This document shows, piece by piece, positions 1-9,275 of a stretch of 33,638 bases of DNA. A program made the position numbers and the translations under genes. The notes beneath the pieces are model-generated. The model was not told the DNA's origin. It saw only the letters and a program-made list of their open reading frames with translations, and made no database searches. Source of the DNA: JBBSBY01 sp038250835 (lineage in GTDB: Bacteria > Desulfobacterota > Desulfomonilia > Desulfomonilales > Desulfomonilaceae); contig JBBSBY010000036.1 of NCBI GenBank assembly GCA_038250835.1, positions 1 to 33,638 of the forward strand, written 5' to 3'. Numbering within the stretch: the first letter of the stretch is position 1; each line of letters begins with the position of its first letter.

Positions 1-1394
1 ACAACGATGGAACCATCGTGTCCTGCGTTGACCGCGATCTGACGAACGGGCTCTTCAAGGGCTCGCAGCACGATATTTGCGCCGGCCTTTTGATCATTTT
101 GCAGATTGAGAGCCGTGATCGAATCCAGGCACCTAATATAGGCTACGCCTCCACCAGGCACTATTCCTTCTTCAACAGCGGCGCGCGTTGCATTTAGAGC
201 GTCTTCAACACGAGCCTTTTTCTCTTTCATCTCGGTTTCAGTCGCTGCGCCTACATTTATAACCGCGACACCACCGACCAATTTAGCCAATCTTTCCTGA
301 AGCTTCTCTCTGTCGTAATCTGAAGTGGTCTCATCGATCTGAGTGCGGATCTGACGCACGCGGCCTTCAATCTTGTCTTTGCTGCCGGCGCCGTCAACTA
401 TCGTAGTATTGTCTTTGTCTACGTTGACTCTCTTGCATCGGCCAAGATCGTTGACCGTCACGTTTTCGAGTTTAAGACCGAGATCTTCTGAAATCACCTG
501 ACCACCGGTGAGAATCGCGATATCTTCAAGCATGGCTTTGCGTCGATCGCCGAATCCGGGAGCCTTGATTGCGCAGGCGCTGAGGGTGCCGCGTAATTTG
601 TTTACAACGAGAGTAGCCAAAGCTTCGCCTTCAACATCCTCGGCTATGATTACGAGGGGTCGGCCCATTTTCGCAACTTGCTCAAGCAGCGGGAGCATAT
701 CGCGCATATTGGAAATTTTTTTCTCGTGAATGAGGATGTAAGGATCTTCCAGGTTCACTTCCATGCGCTCCGGATCTGTCACGAAATAAGGTGACAAATA
801 TCCCCTGTCGAACTGCATGCCTTCGACGACTTCCAGGGATGTCTCCATGGCTTTTGCTTCTTCGACGGTTATAACGCCTTCCTTACCAACTTTTTCCATA
901 GCTTCTGCGATAATATTGCCGATGGTGGGGTCATTATTTGCGGAAATGGTGCCGACCTGAGCTATTTCTTTCTTGTCTTTGGTGGGCTTGGCGAGGTCTC
1001 GAAGCTTATTCACAACTGCCTCAACCGCAGCGTCGATACCTCTTTTGAGGTCCATAGGGGACATGCCGGCGGCCACCATTTTGATGCCTTCACGATAGAT
1101 GCCCTGGGCCAATACTGTAGCGGTCGTGGTACCGTCACCGGCGACATCGGAAGTCTTTGAGGCCACTTCTTTAAGCATCTGAGCGCCCAAGTTCTCGAAC
1201 CTGTCTTCGAGTTCGATTTCTTTGGCTACCGTGACACCGTCTTTTGTCACGTTGGGCGCGCCCCATGACTTCTCTAAAATTGCATTGCGACCTCTGGGAC
1301 CCAGTGTGGACTTAACGGCGTCCGCCATAATGTTGACGCCCTTCAAAATTTTGTCCCTAGCCTGTTGCTCGAACATAATAACCTTTGGGGCCAT
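1..1394 (-). CDS. groEL: Chaperonin GroEL (Hsp60), C-terminus cut by window edge
   Basis: ATP-dependent folding chaperone that forms the double heptameric ring capped by GroES in the cytoplasm. About 464 codons are visible, starting MAPKVIMFEQQARDKI. The family hallmarks are present: the STLGPRGRNA nucleotide-binding segment near residues 30-40, the GDGTTTATVLAQ loop near residue 90, and LEDIAILTGG in the apical domain. The reading frame runs intact to the left edge, so about 80 C-terminal residues lie outside the window. The ATG is preceded by a GGAGGA ribosome binding site about 6 bases upstream. It lies 79 bp downstream of groES on the same strand and must share the CIRCE-controlled promoter. 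Function is certain; only completeness is limited. Confidence 0.98.
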   Translation of the reverse strand, partial: MAPKVIMFEQQARDKILKGVNIMADAVKSTLGPRGRNAILEKSWGAPNVTKDGVTVAKEIELEDRFENLGAQMLKEVASKTSDVAGDGTTTATVLAQGIYREGIKMVAAGMSPMDLKRGIDAAVEAVVNKLRDLAKPTKDKKEIAQVGTISANNDPTIGNIIAEAMEKVGKEGVITVEEAKAMETSLEVVEGMQFDRGYLSPYFVTDPERMEVNLEDPYILIHEKKISNMRDMLPLLEQVAKMGRPLVIIAEDVEGEALATLVVNKLRGTLSACAIKAPGFGDRRKAMLEDIAILTGGQVISEDLGLKLENVTVNDLGRCKRVNVDKDNTTIVDGAGSKDKIEGRVRQIRTQIDETTSDYDREKLQERLAKLVGGVAVINVGAATETEMKEKKARVEDALNATRAAVEEGIVPGGGVAYIRCLDSITALNLQNDQKAGANIVLRALEEPVRQIAVNAGHDGSIV

Positions 1395-1473
1395 GTATAT
1401 TCTCCTCCTTGGATTTCTTGTTATTGTTTTCTAATAAATGCGGAAGCAAATCGAAGCGATGATTAATCAACAA

Positions 1474-1764
1474 TTAACTTTCAACAATTCCGAGAACGTC
1501 TTCTTCTCTCATAATAAGGTATTCAGTACCTTCAACTTTGATTTCAGAGCCTGAATATTTTCCGAACAGGATTGTGTCGCCGGCCTTAACTTCCAAAGGT
1601 ATCAGTTTGCCGTCATCACCTTTCTTGCCCTGGCCTACGGCGATGATTTTGCCCTGTTGGGGTTTTTCTTTGGCTGAGTCTGGAAGAATAATACCACCTT
1701 TGGTTTTTTCTTCAGACTCTACTCTCTCTACAAGAATACGATCATGCAGAGGGCGAAAATTCAT
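1474..1764 (-). CDS. groES: Co-chaperonin GroES (Hsp10)
   Basis: Seven-subunit lid of the GroEL folding chamber. The 96-residue product begins MNFRPLHDRILVERVE, has the mobile loop EEKTKGGIILPDSAKEKP at about residues 17-34, and ends with the typical E-DVLGIVE. Length matches the family (about 95-97). A 17-codon upstream extension is open in frame, but this ATG is preceded by GGAGG at 1771-1775 with 6-base spacing, and family alignments start here. First gene of the groES-groEL operon. Confidence 0.98.
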   Translation of the reverse strand: MNFRPLHDRILVERVESEEKTKGGIILPDSAKEKPQQGKIIAVGQGKKGDDGKLIPLEVKAGDTILFGKYSGSEIKVEGTEYLIMREEDVLGIVES

Positions 1765-1808
1765 GTTTGACCTCCAGTATGGGAATATTGGGAGTAGCGA
1801 TACGATTG

Positions 1809-1835
1809 TTAGCACTCTCTATTACTGAGTGCCAA
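1809..1835 (-). promoter_or_regulatory. CIRCE operator (HrcA site) of groES-groEL
   Basis: TTAGCACTC, nine bases, then GAGTGCCAA. This matches the CIRCE consensus (TTAGCACTC-N9-GAGTGCTAA) except for one base in the right arm. It lies 45 bp upstream of the groES start. A perfect -35 box, TTGACA on the minus strand, sits just upstream at 1849-1854. A clear -10 at normal spacing is not visible, but it would fall inside the operator. Known role: HrcA binds CIRCE and represses the chaperonin operon until heat or misfolded protein occupies GroEL. No hrcA gene is in the window. Confidence 0.93.
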
Positions 1836-2033
1836 TAATCCGCCCTTTTGTCAACCCCCTCGCTTCAATTTCCGCATAAAAGCTTCTAACAATTTACGAT
1901 AATAATACAGACTCGAGGGGATTGACGAGGCTTGAGACGCGCTCCGATGGGTGCGGCTGGGGAAAATCAAGGTCACTCAAATATTATTTTATCAGTAGTT
2001 GGCCGGTTCGCATTGCCATAAAAATTGCAGAGG

Positions 2034-2063
2034 CAAAAAAATTACCGACTCCTTATTAAGGAG
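2034..2063 (-). terminator. Weak candidate terminator after the UDP-glucuronate epimerase-like gene
   Basis: Read on the minus strand, CTCCTTA and TAAGGAG form a short palindrome (2049-2063) that includes the gene's stop codon, followed after six bases by a run of seven T's. The stem is short and AT-rich and the loop small, so it is only suggestive. Confidence 0.35.
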
Positions 2064-3054
2064 CATATGACCGTCTAAACGCCCTCACCTTTTCAGTAAG
2101 TTCAGGATTTGACTGATACCAATTCACAAAAACCTCTAACCCGGTTCTCAGATCAGTTATCGGTGCGAAGTTCAATTTGCGGCGAGCTTTTTCAATATCC
2201 GCATAGGTTGCCGCCACATCACCGGGTTGGGGCTCCACCATTTCCATAACTGCTTTTTTGCCCAGAAGATCTTCGAGGGTTCCGATAAATTCCATCAGCT
2301 CTACTGGAGTATTATTGCCTAAATTTATTATTTCGTATGGAGCCAAACCGTCGATAAACAGAGCGTTGTTAAGCCCGGCAATAATATCATCAATATAAGT
2401 GAAATCTCGTTTATTTTTTCCGTAGTTGAATACTCTAATTGGTTCAGAACGCAGAATATTCTCCACGAATGACCAATACGCCATGTCCGGTCTACCCATT
2501 GCGCCGTGCACTGTAAAAAACCTCAGTCCTATGGTTTGCATGTTCCAAAGGTGAGTATAAGTGTACGCCATCAGTTCGTTTGCGCGTTTGGTAGCGGCAT
2601 ACAAACTTATCGGCGTATTTACGGGATCATCTTCCGAATACGGCATTTTTGTGTTCCCGCCGTATACACTGGAACTCGACGCATAAACAAATCTCTTGAT
2701 GCGGCTTCGCTTGGCTGCTTCAAGAAGGTTGACAAACGCTTCCAGATTAGATTTTTGATAAGTATATGGATTTTGGAGCGAGTATCTTACTCCGGCTTGC
2801 GCGGCCAGATGGCACACTATAGCAGGCTCGAAACTTGAAAAAGCCGAGTCCACCAGTTGTCTATCAGATAAGTCGACCTTTAACGACGTGTATCCATTAT
2901 AACTTTCCAGGACGTCATTGCGCGCTTTTTTCAGTTCAGGCGAATAATACGTATTGAAATTGTCGATCCCGAGCACCATCGCCCCTGATTCCAACAGATA
3001 TTTGGATAAGTAATAACCTATAAAACCTGCGCTGCCTGTGACCAAAATCTTCAT
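2056..3054 (-). CDS. NAD-dependent epimerase, UDP-glucuronate 4-epimerase type
   Basis: Extended short-chain dehydrogenase/reductase of 332 residues, probably interconverting UDP-glucuronate and UDP-galacturonate for capsule or LPS glycans. The NAD-binding motif TGSAGFIG lies at residues 6-13 and SSSVYG at 128-132. The catalytic YAATK gives Tyr152 and Lys156. The segment IDNFNTYYSPELKKAR at about 30-45 is typical of the CapI/LpsL UDP-glucuronate 4-epimerase group, which separates it from dTDP-glucose dehydratases. The ATG start fits the fold; only a weak GGTG precedes it. It is followed on the same strand by related sugar-nucleotide genes, 30 bp from the GalE-like gene. Substrate is inferred from family resemblance. 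Confidence 0.85.
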   Translation of the reverse strand: MKILVTGSAGFIGYYLSKYLLESGAMVLGIDNFNTYYSPELKKARNDVLESYNGYTSLKVDLSDRQLVDSAFSSFEPAIVCHLAAQAGVRYSLQNPYTYQKSNLEAFVNLLEAAKRSRIKRFVYASSSSVYGGNTKMPYSEDDPVNTPISLYAATKRANELMAYTYTHLWNMQTIGLRFFTVHGAMGRPDMAYWSFVENILRSEPIRVFNYGKNKRDFTYIDDIIAGLNNALFIDGLAPYEIINLGNNTPVELMEFIGTLEDLLGKKAVMEMVEPQPGDVAATYADIEKARRKLNFAPITDLRTGLEVFVNWYQSNPELTEKVRAFRRSYAP

Positions 3055-3084
3055 TATTCACCATTGGGAGCCATAATTATATTT

Positions 3085-4086
3085 TTACCGGTTGTAGCCT
3101 GTGGGATTCGCGTCGAACCAAGCTATAACCTCTTTCGCAATCTTGCGTATATCCGACCGGGTTGCTTTCCATGTGAGCATGCGCATCGCGGCGGAGGCGT
3201 CCGCAACCAATTCCGGTGGATCACCCGGCCTTCTCGGCCCAAAGTCAAGATCTAAGGTTTTCCCCAGGATCATCTCAAAAGTCTTAACAATCTCGAGATT
3301 TGAGATTCCCTTGCCCACGCCCAAATTCAATTTAATCAGCGGCGTTTGCTCAAGTTCCTTCAAGGCAGTCAAATGCGCCTCGGCCAAATCGCTCACATGA
3401 ATGTAATCCCGGACGCAAGTCCCATCAGGAGTAGGATAATCGTCTCCATAAATCGTGAGTTTTGGATCCAGACCAAGGGCAAACCTTGCGACATTTGGAA
3501 TCAGATGGTTTTCAGGCCGATGATCTTCTCCCAAACCGTGGCCGGGTTCACATCCTGCGGCATTAAAATATCTCAGCATCGCGGATCTCATGCCGTACGC
3601 GTTTTGGTAGTCTTCAAGCATCCATTCAATTGCAAGTTTCGTCCGTCCGTACGGTGAAATTGGATTCTTCGGATGATTTTCAGTAATCGGCACAGTATCC
3701 GGGGCGCCATATACGGCGCAGGTCGATGAAAAAACCAGCTTATTGTGACTGGTCCGCCTCATGGCTTCAAGTATCCCGTACGCAGCCACTACATTGTTTT
3801 TATAATATAGGGCCGGATCTTGAACACTCTCCCCCACCAAACAACTCGCTGCAAAATGAAGTATCCCATCATAATGACGCTGGTTTAGAATGTTCTCCAG
3901 CACTTCGGGTTCCGTTACATCGCCGTGGATCAATAGACTATTTTTGACTGCGTCCATATGCCCTTTGGACAAATTGTCCAGAACATCTACTTGAAAGCCT
4001 CTCTCTATTGCGAAATGAACAAAATGAGACCCCACATAACCGGCGCCGCCGATAACCAATAGATGTCCAGGAAGGTTTTGCATCAT
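3085..4086 (-). CDS. galE: UDP-glucose 4-epimerase (GalE)
   Basis: Converts UDP-glucose to UDP-galactose with bound NAD+. The 333-residue product has GGAGYVG at residues 13-19 for NAD, FSSTCAVYG near 119-127, and the YGRTK catalytic motif (Tyr146, Lys150). Length and the GYVGSH and CVRDYIHVSDLAEAH motifs are typical GalE. The frame is open to a TTG at 4107, but the ATG at 4086 places GGGA 5 bases upstream and gives a family-length N-terminus. It lies 30 bp upstream of the UDP-glucuronate epimerase-like gene on the same strand. The pair likely supplies galactose and galacturonate donors for surface polysaccharide. GalE function is strongly supported; C4-epimerisation of N-acetylated sugars cannot be excluded. 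Confidence 0.88.
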   Translation of the reverse strand: MMQNLPGHLLVIGGAGYVGSHFVHFAIERGFQVDVLDNLSKGHMDAVKNSLLIHGDVTEPEVLENILNQRHYDGILHFAASCLVGESVQDPALYYKNNVVAAYGILEAMRRTSHNKLVFSSTCAVYGAPDTVPITENHPKNPISPYGRTKLAIEWMLEDYQNAYGMRSAMLRYFNAAGCEPGHGLGEDHRPENHLIPNVARFALGLDPKLTIYGDDYPTPDGTCVRDYIHVSDLAEAHLTALKELEQTPLIKLNLGVGKGISNLEIVKTFEMILGKTLDLDFGPRRPGDPPELVADASAAMRMLTWKATRSDIRKIAKEVIAWFDANPTGYNR

Positions 4087-4192
4087 GACATTCCCACAGA
4101 TTCGCAATATATGGCCGTCCTGCAGTAATAGAATAGAACACTAAAGCAATTAAATATAGGCGCAACAAGCAATCGCAATCCACGATTAAAAT

Positions 4193-5089
4193 TCAAGTTA
4201 GTATATCCCTAAGAGCTGCTTCCAAATCGAAATGCTGGAATTTGAATCCTGATTGCTCTAAACGCTGCGGCACGGCATTTTGACCTTCCAGAATTACCGA
4301 GCCGAATTCACCGAGCAACGATCTTATCACAAATCCAGGCGCAGGCATAAAGCTTGGGCGCCGAAGAACCGAGCCCAAGACTCGACTAAATTGTTTATTC
4401 GTAACCGGCGTGGGGGCCGTAAAGTTAAACGCTCCTGAAAGAGAGTCATTATTCATACAAAAAATCAGCCCCGCAATAAGATCATCAATGTGTATCCACG
4501 GCATAAACTGCTTTCCTGAACCCAGTGGTCCGCCTGCAAACATTTTGAAGGGTAAAATCATCTGTTGGAGGGCGCCGCCGTTAGCGCCCAAGACCATACC
4601 AAACCTTGTTATTACGACTCTCGCTCCTTTTGCTTCAGCCTTCAGGGCCTCGGCTTCCCATTCTGACGCCAACAGCGCCAGGAAATCCGTTCCGGGCGGA
4701 TGGTTTTCAGTAATTGTTTCGTCTTTTGTAAAACCGTAATAACCGGTGCCGGAAGCTGAAATCAAGACTGTCTGAGTGTTGGATGCAATGCCTTCCACAA
4801 CATTCCTGGTAGTAAGAATACGGCTGTTTTTCAAATTACGTTTATATTCATCATTCCATTTGCCGAACACCGGAACTCCCGCAAGATTTATGACGGCATC
4901 GTGCTTTGCGATTTCTTCCTGCCATGGGCCGGCTATAGTCCCATCGGCTGCAATGAATTTTAATTTCGTCTCCGAGTTCTCCATCGGAACATGACGTGAA
5001 ATGCTTGTGACGGAATGGCCTTGTTTCAACAACTCTTTAATCAGGGCGGAGCCTACAAAGCCGGTTCCTCCGGTTACGAAAATGTTCAT
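4193..5089 (-). CDS. TIGR01777 family SDR epimerase-like protein (YfcH-like)
   Basis: A 298-residue atypical extended SDR. It starts MNIFVTGGTGFVGSALIKEL with the NAD(P) glycine motif at residues 7-13, has INLAGVPV at about 67-74, and SASGTGYYG in place of the usual catalytic region. The C-terminal DUF1731-type tail has GEFGSVILEGQ and P-RLEQSGFKF. These mark the YfcH/TIGR01777 group, often mislabelled 'cell division inhibitor SulA'; the reaction is unknown. GGAGG stands 4 bases before the ATG. It is 107 bp upstream of galE on the same strand; whether the three are cotranscribed is unclear. Confidence 0.88.
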   Translation of the reverse strand: MNIFVTGGTGFVGSALIKELLKQGHSVTSISRHVPMENSETKLKFIAADGTIAGPWQEEIAKHDAVINLAGVPVFGKWNDEYKRNLKNSRILTTRNVVEGIASNTQTVLISASGTGYYGFTKDETITENHPPGTDFLALLASEWEAEALKAEAKGARVVITRFGMVLGANGGALQQMILPFKMFAGGPLGSGKQFMPWIHIDDLIAGLIFCMNNDSLSGAFNFTAPTPVTNKQFSRVLGSVLRRPSFMPAPGFVIRSLLGEFGSVILEGQNAVPQRLEQSGFKFQHFDLEAALRDILT

Positions 5090-5467
5090 TGGACCTCCAT
5101 GTGTGTGGATGTTGCATAGAAATTATTGCGTGTTTTAATTAGACGCCAAAATGCGCTTGTTTGATTCATCCGTTAATCACCAATGATCTTAGCTGAGAGC
5201 TCGGCCTTTGTGGAAGCTTTCAATGGGTTGAGAAATCCGACGTTTCTTCCGGTCAGATGTGGTGGTGAAAACCGAAGACTAATGCGCCCGTGGTTCACAC
5301 CTCGCGGCGCAGCTTGACTCGTGAATGGAACCGGTGTTACAAAATACGTTTGATGATGAGGGGCCGCCATTTGGGTTTACGAATCACATACATGGCAATG
5401 GCGTAATCTAATTCGGAGTTCAATTGGCCGATATCGGTTACCTATTCTGATAAGGAATCAAATTATA
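5090..5467. other. Intergenic region between divergent SDR gene and glyQ
   Basis: This 378-bp gap separates the minus-strand SDR gene from plus-strand glyQ, so it should hold promoters for both. I see no riboswitch, tRNA or repeat that I can support. A 65-codon minus-strand frame (5173-5370) has no ribosome binding site and a low-complexity translation; I do not call it. An AAGGA stands 11 bases before the glyQ ATG. Confidence 0.5.
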
Positions 5468-6364
5468 ATGTTGACATTTCAAGGGCTGATTCTGGCGCTG
5501 GAGAAATTCTGGTCGGATCGTGGATGCGTAATTCAACAACCGTATGATATGGAAAAAGGCGCTGGAACTATGAATCCCGCCACTTTCCTGCGAGTTCTCG
5601 GTCCTGAGCCGTGGAATGTAGCATATGTAGAGCCATCCAGGCGCCCCACCGACGGGAGGTATGGCGACAACCCAAACAGGCTTCAACATTATTACCAATA
5701 TCAAGTGATTTTGAAACCTTCACCCCTTGAGGTACAGGATCTTTATATTCAATCATTAGCCTCTTTTGGGATCGATCCATTGGCTCACGATATTAGATTT
5801 GTTGAAGATGATTGGGAATCCCCGACATTAGGCGCCTGGGGAGTAGGCTGGGAAGTATGGCTGGACGGCATGGAAATTACTCAATTCACATACTTCCAAC
5901 AAGCTGGAGGAATTGATCTTAAACCTGTTTCAGTGGAATTGACCTATGGAATTGAAAGGATTTGCATGTATTTGCAGGGTGTGGAAAGCGTCTATGACCT
6001 GAAATGGACCGGCGACATTACCTATGGCGACATTCACCATCAGTCTGAGGTTGAAGGATCAACATACAATTTTGATCGGGCCGACACGGACATGCTCTTC
6101 AAGCTTTTTAGCATGTATGAGGCGGAATCGGAAAACATGCTGGATTCCAAGGAGCCGCTTGTTTTACCGGGTTATGACTATTGCCTCAAATGTTCTCATG
6201 TCTTCAATGTCCTCGACGCAAGGGGCGCGATCAGTGTGGCTGAACGCACGGCCTATATTCACCGTGTTCGCAATTTGGCAAGAAAAGCGGCAGGGGCTTA
6301 CGTCGCTCAACGGGAGCAGATGGGATTTCCGCTTCTCAATAAATTCAAGAAAGGAGCGGAATAA
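5468..6364 (+). CDS. glyQ: Glycyl-tRNA synthetase alpha subunit
   Basis: Catalytic subunit of the bacterial alpha2beta2 glycyl-tRNA synthetase, which forms glycyl-adenylate and charges tRNA-Gly. It is 298 residues, the usual length. It has the canonical start MLTFQGLILALEKFW, then GCVIQQPYDMEKGAGTMNPAT, PSRRPTDGRYGDNPNRLQHY, and GWEVWLDGMEITQFTYFQQ. It ends at a TAATG junction where the last base of its stop is the first base of the glyS ATG, so the subunits are translationally coupled. Certain assignment. Confidence 0.98.
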   Translation: MLTFQGLILALEKFWSDRGCVIQQPYDMEKGAGTMNPATFLRVLGPEPWNVAYVEPSRRPTDGRYGDNPNRLQHYYQYQVILKPSPLEVQDLYIQSLASFGIDPLAHDIRFVEDDWESPTLGAWGVGWEVWLDGMEITQFTYFQQAGGIDLKPVSVELTYGIERICMYLQGVESVYDLKWTGDITYGDIHHQSEVEGSTYNFDRADTDMLFKLFSMYEAESENMLDSKEPLVLPGYDYCLKCSHVFNVLDARGAISVAERTAYIHRVRNLARKAAGAYVAQREQMGFPLLNKFKKGAE

Positions 6365-8439
6365 TGAAAGGTGAGTTCCTGTTGGAAATAGGCTCTGAAG
6401 AAATCCCCGCAAGCTTTATGGTTCCGGCAATGAAATCGGCGGTTGATCTTATGAGCAAAGCGCTAGACACTGTTCGACTCGAGCATGGGAAAATAGAAAC
6501 CTATGCCACACCCAGGCGTCTGATCATTCGTATCCAGGATCTTGCCGACCATCAAACCTCCACTGAAATTGAAAAGACCGGTCCTACTAAGGCAGCGGCC
6601 TACGATGAAAAAGGCGCTCCCACCAAGGCGGCAAGGGGATTTGCAAAGAGCCAAGGTGTTGATGTGTCTGATCTTGTGCTGATTATGACCCCTAAAGGCG
6701 AACAGGTAGGCTTCAGAAAAGCGGAAAGCGGCAGGCCCACAATAGAGGTTTTGGCTGAGATACTGCCCGACTTCTTTGAGCGGTTACCTTTTCCAAAGAC
6801 TATGAGGTGGATGGGCCTGGACGCAAGATTTGCACGCCCCATTCATTGGATAATAGCTCTATATAACGGCGCCGTAATTCCCTTTTCCTTCGGTTCCATA
6901 CAAACCGGCGCCTTTAGCTATGGGCATAGATTTACTCATCCTCAAAAGTTTGAAGTATCCGATTTTGCTTCACTGGCGGCGACTTTGAAGGACCAGGGGG
7001 TAATAATTGACGCTGACAAACGTAAACAAATAATTATGGATAAAGTCCGCAATGTCGCGGCAGAGAAAGGCTACGGAGTCTTTGACGACATTGCCTTACT
7101 TGACGAAGTGACATTCCTGGTAGAAAGCCCGTATCCACTTATGGGAACTTTTAGCGACGATTTTCTTGAATTGCCGGCTTCAATTCTGATCACCTGCATG
7201 AAAAAGCATCAGCGATATTTTTCAGTGCAGGATTCGGAAGGTAGAATAACAAACAAATTCATTGCCATAAACAATACTCCAGTTAAGGATCCTGAAATCT
7301 CAATCAAAGGACATCAGAGAGTGCTTAAAGCGAGATTGGAAGACGCTCGCTTCTATTTTCGTGAAGACCGCAAGACCCCGCTCATAGATTCATTGGCTTC
7401 TCTTAAGGGAGTGGTATTTCATTCTAAATTGGGCACCGCTTACGAAAAAGTTGAACGCTTCACGAATTTGGCAGTGAAACTTGCTGAGAAACTTGCTCCT
7501 GAAAAAATAGAACAGCTAAAGAGGGCGGCCTTACTAAGTAAATGTGATCTCGAAACAGGCATTGTTTACGAGTTTCCTGAATTGCAAGGTATAATCGGAA
7601 GCTATTACGCCAGGAAAGATGGAGAGTCCGAAGAAATCGCCACTGCTATCCGAGAACACTATCTCCCGGCGTTTGCCGGCGATAGACTGCCGGAAGGTAT
7701 TATTGGGTCTCTGGTGTCCATTGCGGATAGGATGGATACGATAGCCGGATGTTTCAGTGTGGGCCTCATCCCCACAGGGACGGCCGACCCATATGCCCTC
7801 CGGAGAAACGTGCTGGGGGTTATCCAAATCCTGATCAATTTAGATAAACCTCTGAGCCTCAGATGGTTGATTAAAGAAGCCGTAGATCAGATCGGCGATA
7901 AACGCAGCTTACCTCCGGATACGGTTGCCGCAGATGTATTGGAATTCATTCAGACACGATTTGTAAACTTCCACACATCTAGAGACTTTCCACTGGATGT
8001 TGTAGAGGCCGCTGTTCGAGCCCGATTTGATGATATTTCAGACGCAAGGCGGCGAGTCGAAGCATTAACGCTCTGGAAGAATCGACCTGATTTCGACTCC
8101 CTGATGGTTGGGTTTAAACGAGTAATGAACATTTTGAAAGGCGTCGCTCCCGGAAATCTCGATATTAGACTTTTGTCGGAAGAAGCTGAAAAAGGTCTCT
8201 ACGAAGCATTCATCCGAGTAGTTGAGCCGGCTGATCTTCTCATTGCCAAAGGCGATTACGGGGCTGCCCTTGAAAAAACGGCGGAGTTGAAACAACCGAT
8301 TGACTCGTTCTTTGATAATGTAATGGTGATGGTTGAAGATGAGAAACTAAAGCGTAATAGATTAGCGCTGCTGAGTCAGATAGCCGGTTTTCTTAAATGT
8401 ATAGCCGATTTCTCATTTATCGGGTCAACCGCCAACTAA
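6364..8439 (+). CDS. glyS: Glycyl-tRNA synthetase beta subunit
   Basis: The 691-residue beta subunit provides tRNA-binding and editing-like domains to the tetrameric enzyme. The start LLEIGSEEIPASFM is diagnostic, as are YATPRRL near residue 48, MRWMGLDARFARPIHWI near 147, and the ITCMKKHQRYFSV segment near 277. The C-terminal part has the helical, anticodon-binding-like region common to the family. A GGAG lies inside the glyQ 3' end just before the overlapping ATG. This overlap implies a one-to-one coupled operon. Confidence 0.97.
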   Translation: MKGEFLLEIGSEEIPASFMVPAMKSAVDLMSKALDTVRLEHGKIETYATPRRLIIRIQDLADHQTSTEIEKTGPTKAAAYDEKGAPTKAARGFAKSQGVDVSDLVLIMTPKGEQVGFRKAESGRPTIEVLAEILPDFFERLPFPKTMRWMGLDARFARPIHWIIALYNGAVIPFSFGSIQTGAFSYGHRFTHPQKFEVSDFASLAATLKDQGVIIDADKRKQIIMDKVRNVAAEKGYGVFDDIALLDEVTFLVESPYPLMGTFSDDFLELPASILITCMKKHQRYFSVQDSEGRITNKFIAINNTPVKDPEISIKGHQRVLKARLEDARFYFREDRKTPLIDSLASLKGVVFHSKLGTAYEKVERFTNLAVKLAEKLAPEKIEQLKRAALLSKCDLETGIVYEFPELQGIIGSYYARKDGESEEIATAIREHYLPAFAGDRLPEGIIGSLVSIADRMDTIAGCFSVGLIPTGTADPYALRRNVLGVIQILINLDKPLSLRWLIKEAVDQIGDKRSLPPDTVAADVLEFIQTRFVNFHTSRDFPLDVVEAAVRARFDDISDARRRVEALTLWKNRPDFDSLMVGFKRVMNILKGVAPGNLDIRLLSEEAEKGLYEAFIRVVEPADLLIAKGDYGAALEKTAELKQPIDSFFDNVMVMVEDEKLKRNRLALLSQIAGFLKCIADFSFIGSTAN

Positions 8440-8635
8440 GCTTTCCGGATCAAAACCGATATTAAACTGGTGTTGCGCAGGAAGTCTTTTCTATGTATAT
8501 TGTTTTCACTTCAACGCTGACCGGAGATTATTATAAGCCTTGATTTCAGCGACCGATTAACTAGCTGGTAAAGCTCTTGTTTAGATGTCAAAGGGCTCAT
8601 TTTTTCGGCTTTATAGCCGGCGCTGAAGCGCTCGT

Positions 8636-8723
8636 GCTCGGATGGCGGAATTGGTAGACGCAGTGGACTCAAAATCCACCGCCCTTTACGGGTGTGCGAG
8701 TTCGACTCTCGCTCCGAGCACCA
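8636..8723 (+). tRNA. tRNA-Leu, anticodon CAA
   Basis: An 88-base class II tRNA. Acceptor arms GCTCGGA (8636-8642) and TCCGAGC (8713-8719) pair perfectly, then discriminator A and an encoded CCA. The anticodon stem GTGGA/TCCAC encloses loop CTCAAAA, giving anticodon CAA (reads UUG). A long variable arm and the T arm GCGAG-TTCGACT-CTCGC follow, as expected for leucine. It lies about 200 bp after glyS. A small hairpin (CGGCT-TTAT-AGCCG, about 8606-8619) precedes it, perhaps in the precursor leader. No integrase or duplicated 3' end is visible nearby. Confidence 0.97.
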
Positions 8724-9232
8724 CAATTGTTCGTTGTTTCAGTAACATCAGCGTGTACGGGGACTGATACACTGTAGCATTCCCCTGCCATTTAGGCTGG
8801 CGTATTCATTCACTCAACATCCATCAATAGGTCATTCCGTCTCTCCACCCCCAGATATTTTGAATACTTTCTTGCTTTATTGCGCTCCCACACATAATTG
8901 ATAAAACATTGAATCAATCCGGAAATGCTTTATGCATTGCGATGGTGATCTCAATTCGTTGGCCGTGTGATTCAGATTAAATTTTCAGGAGCGCGAAAAA
9001 AAAATTATCAACCGCGATATAAGGTAATTTTGGAGAAATGGCTCATTTAGGATATGCACAACAGGGGGGGATGTGATTCACATCGCCGGAAAATAAGCCT
9101 CCGAATTCATTTGGGGTCCATATTGCGGCGTCAAACTGCATGTAGCGAGTCTACAGTCAATAAATACCGCCACATTTAGTTGCGACCGAAGATTATGAGG
9201 GTGCTTTAAAATTTTAGAGATTGCGGTATAAT
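8724..9232. other. Intergenic region after tRNA-Leu, no gene recognised
   Basis: About 500 bp of AT-rich sequence with a run of seven G's near 9064-9070 and a nine-A run near 9000. I find no open frame with a convincing ribosome binding site on either strand and no RNA family I recognise. A TATAAT at 9227-9232 lacks a good -35 partner. Confidence 0.5.
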
Positions 9233-9260
9233 GAAGAAAATTGGGGCGCTAAGCGCCCCA
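9233..9260 (-). terminator. Rho-independent terminator of the Pro/Cys-rich protein gene
   Basis: On the minus strand TGGGGCGC-TTA-GCGCCCCA forms an eight-pair GC-rich stem with a three-base loop (9242-9260), followed by AATTTTCTT. It starts 16 bp after the stop codon of the adjacent minus-strand gene. Confidence 0.85.
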
Positions 9261-9275
9261 TTGGGTTAAAGTTTT

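Noticed and set aside
1538..1828. 96-codon plus-strand frame over groES
   Set aside because: Shadow of groES on the opposite strand.
5173..5370. 65-codon minus-strand frame in the gap before glyQ
   Set aside because: No ribosome binding site and no recognisable protein features; it lies where promoters are expected.
8636..8723. tRNA-Leu as an integration site of a genomic island
   Set aside because: No integrase, no duplicated tRNA 3' end, and only ordinary genes on both sides within the window.
8511..8726. 71-codon minus-strand frame
   Set aside because: It runs antisense through the tRNA-Leu gene; the tRNA explains the sequence.
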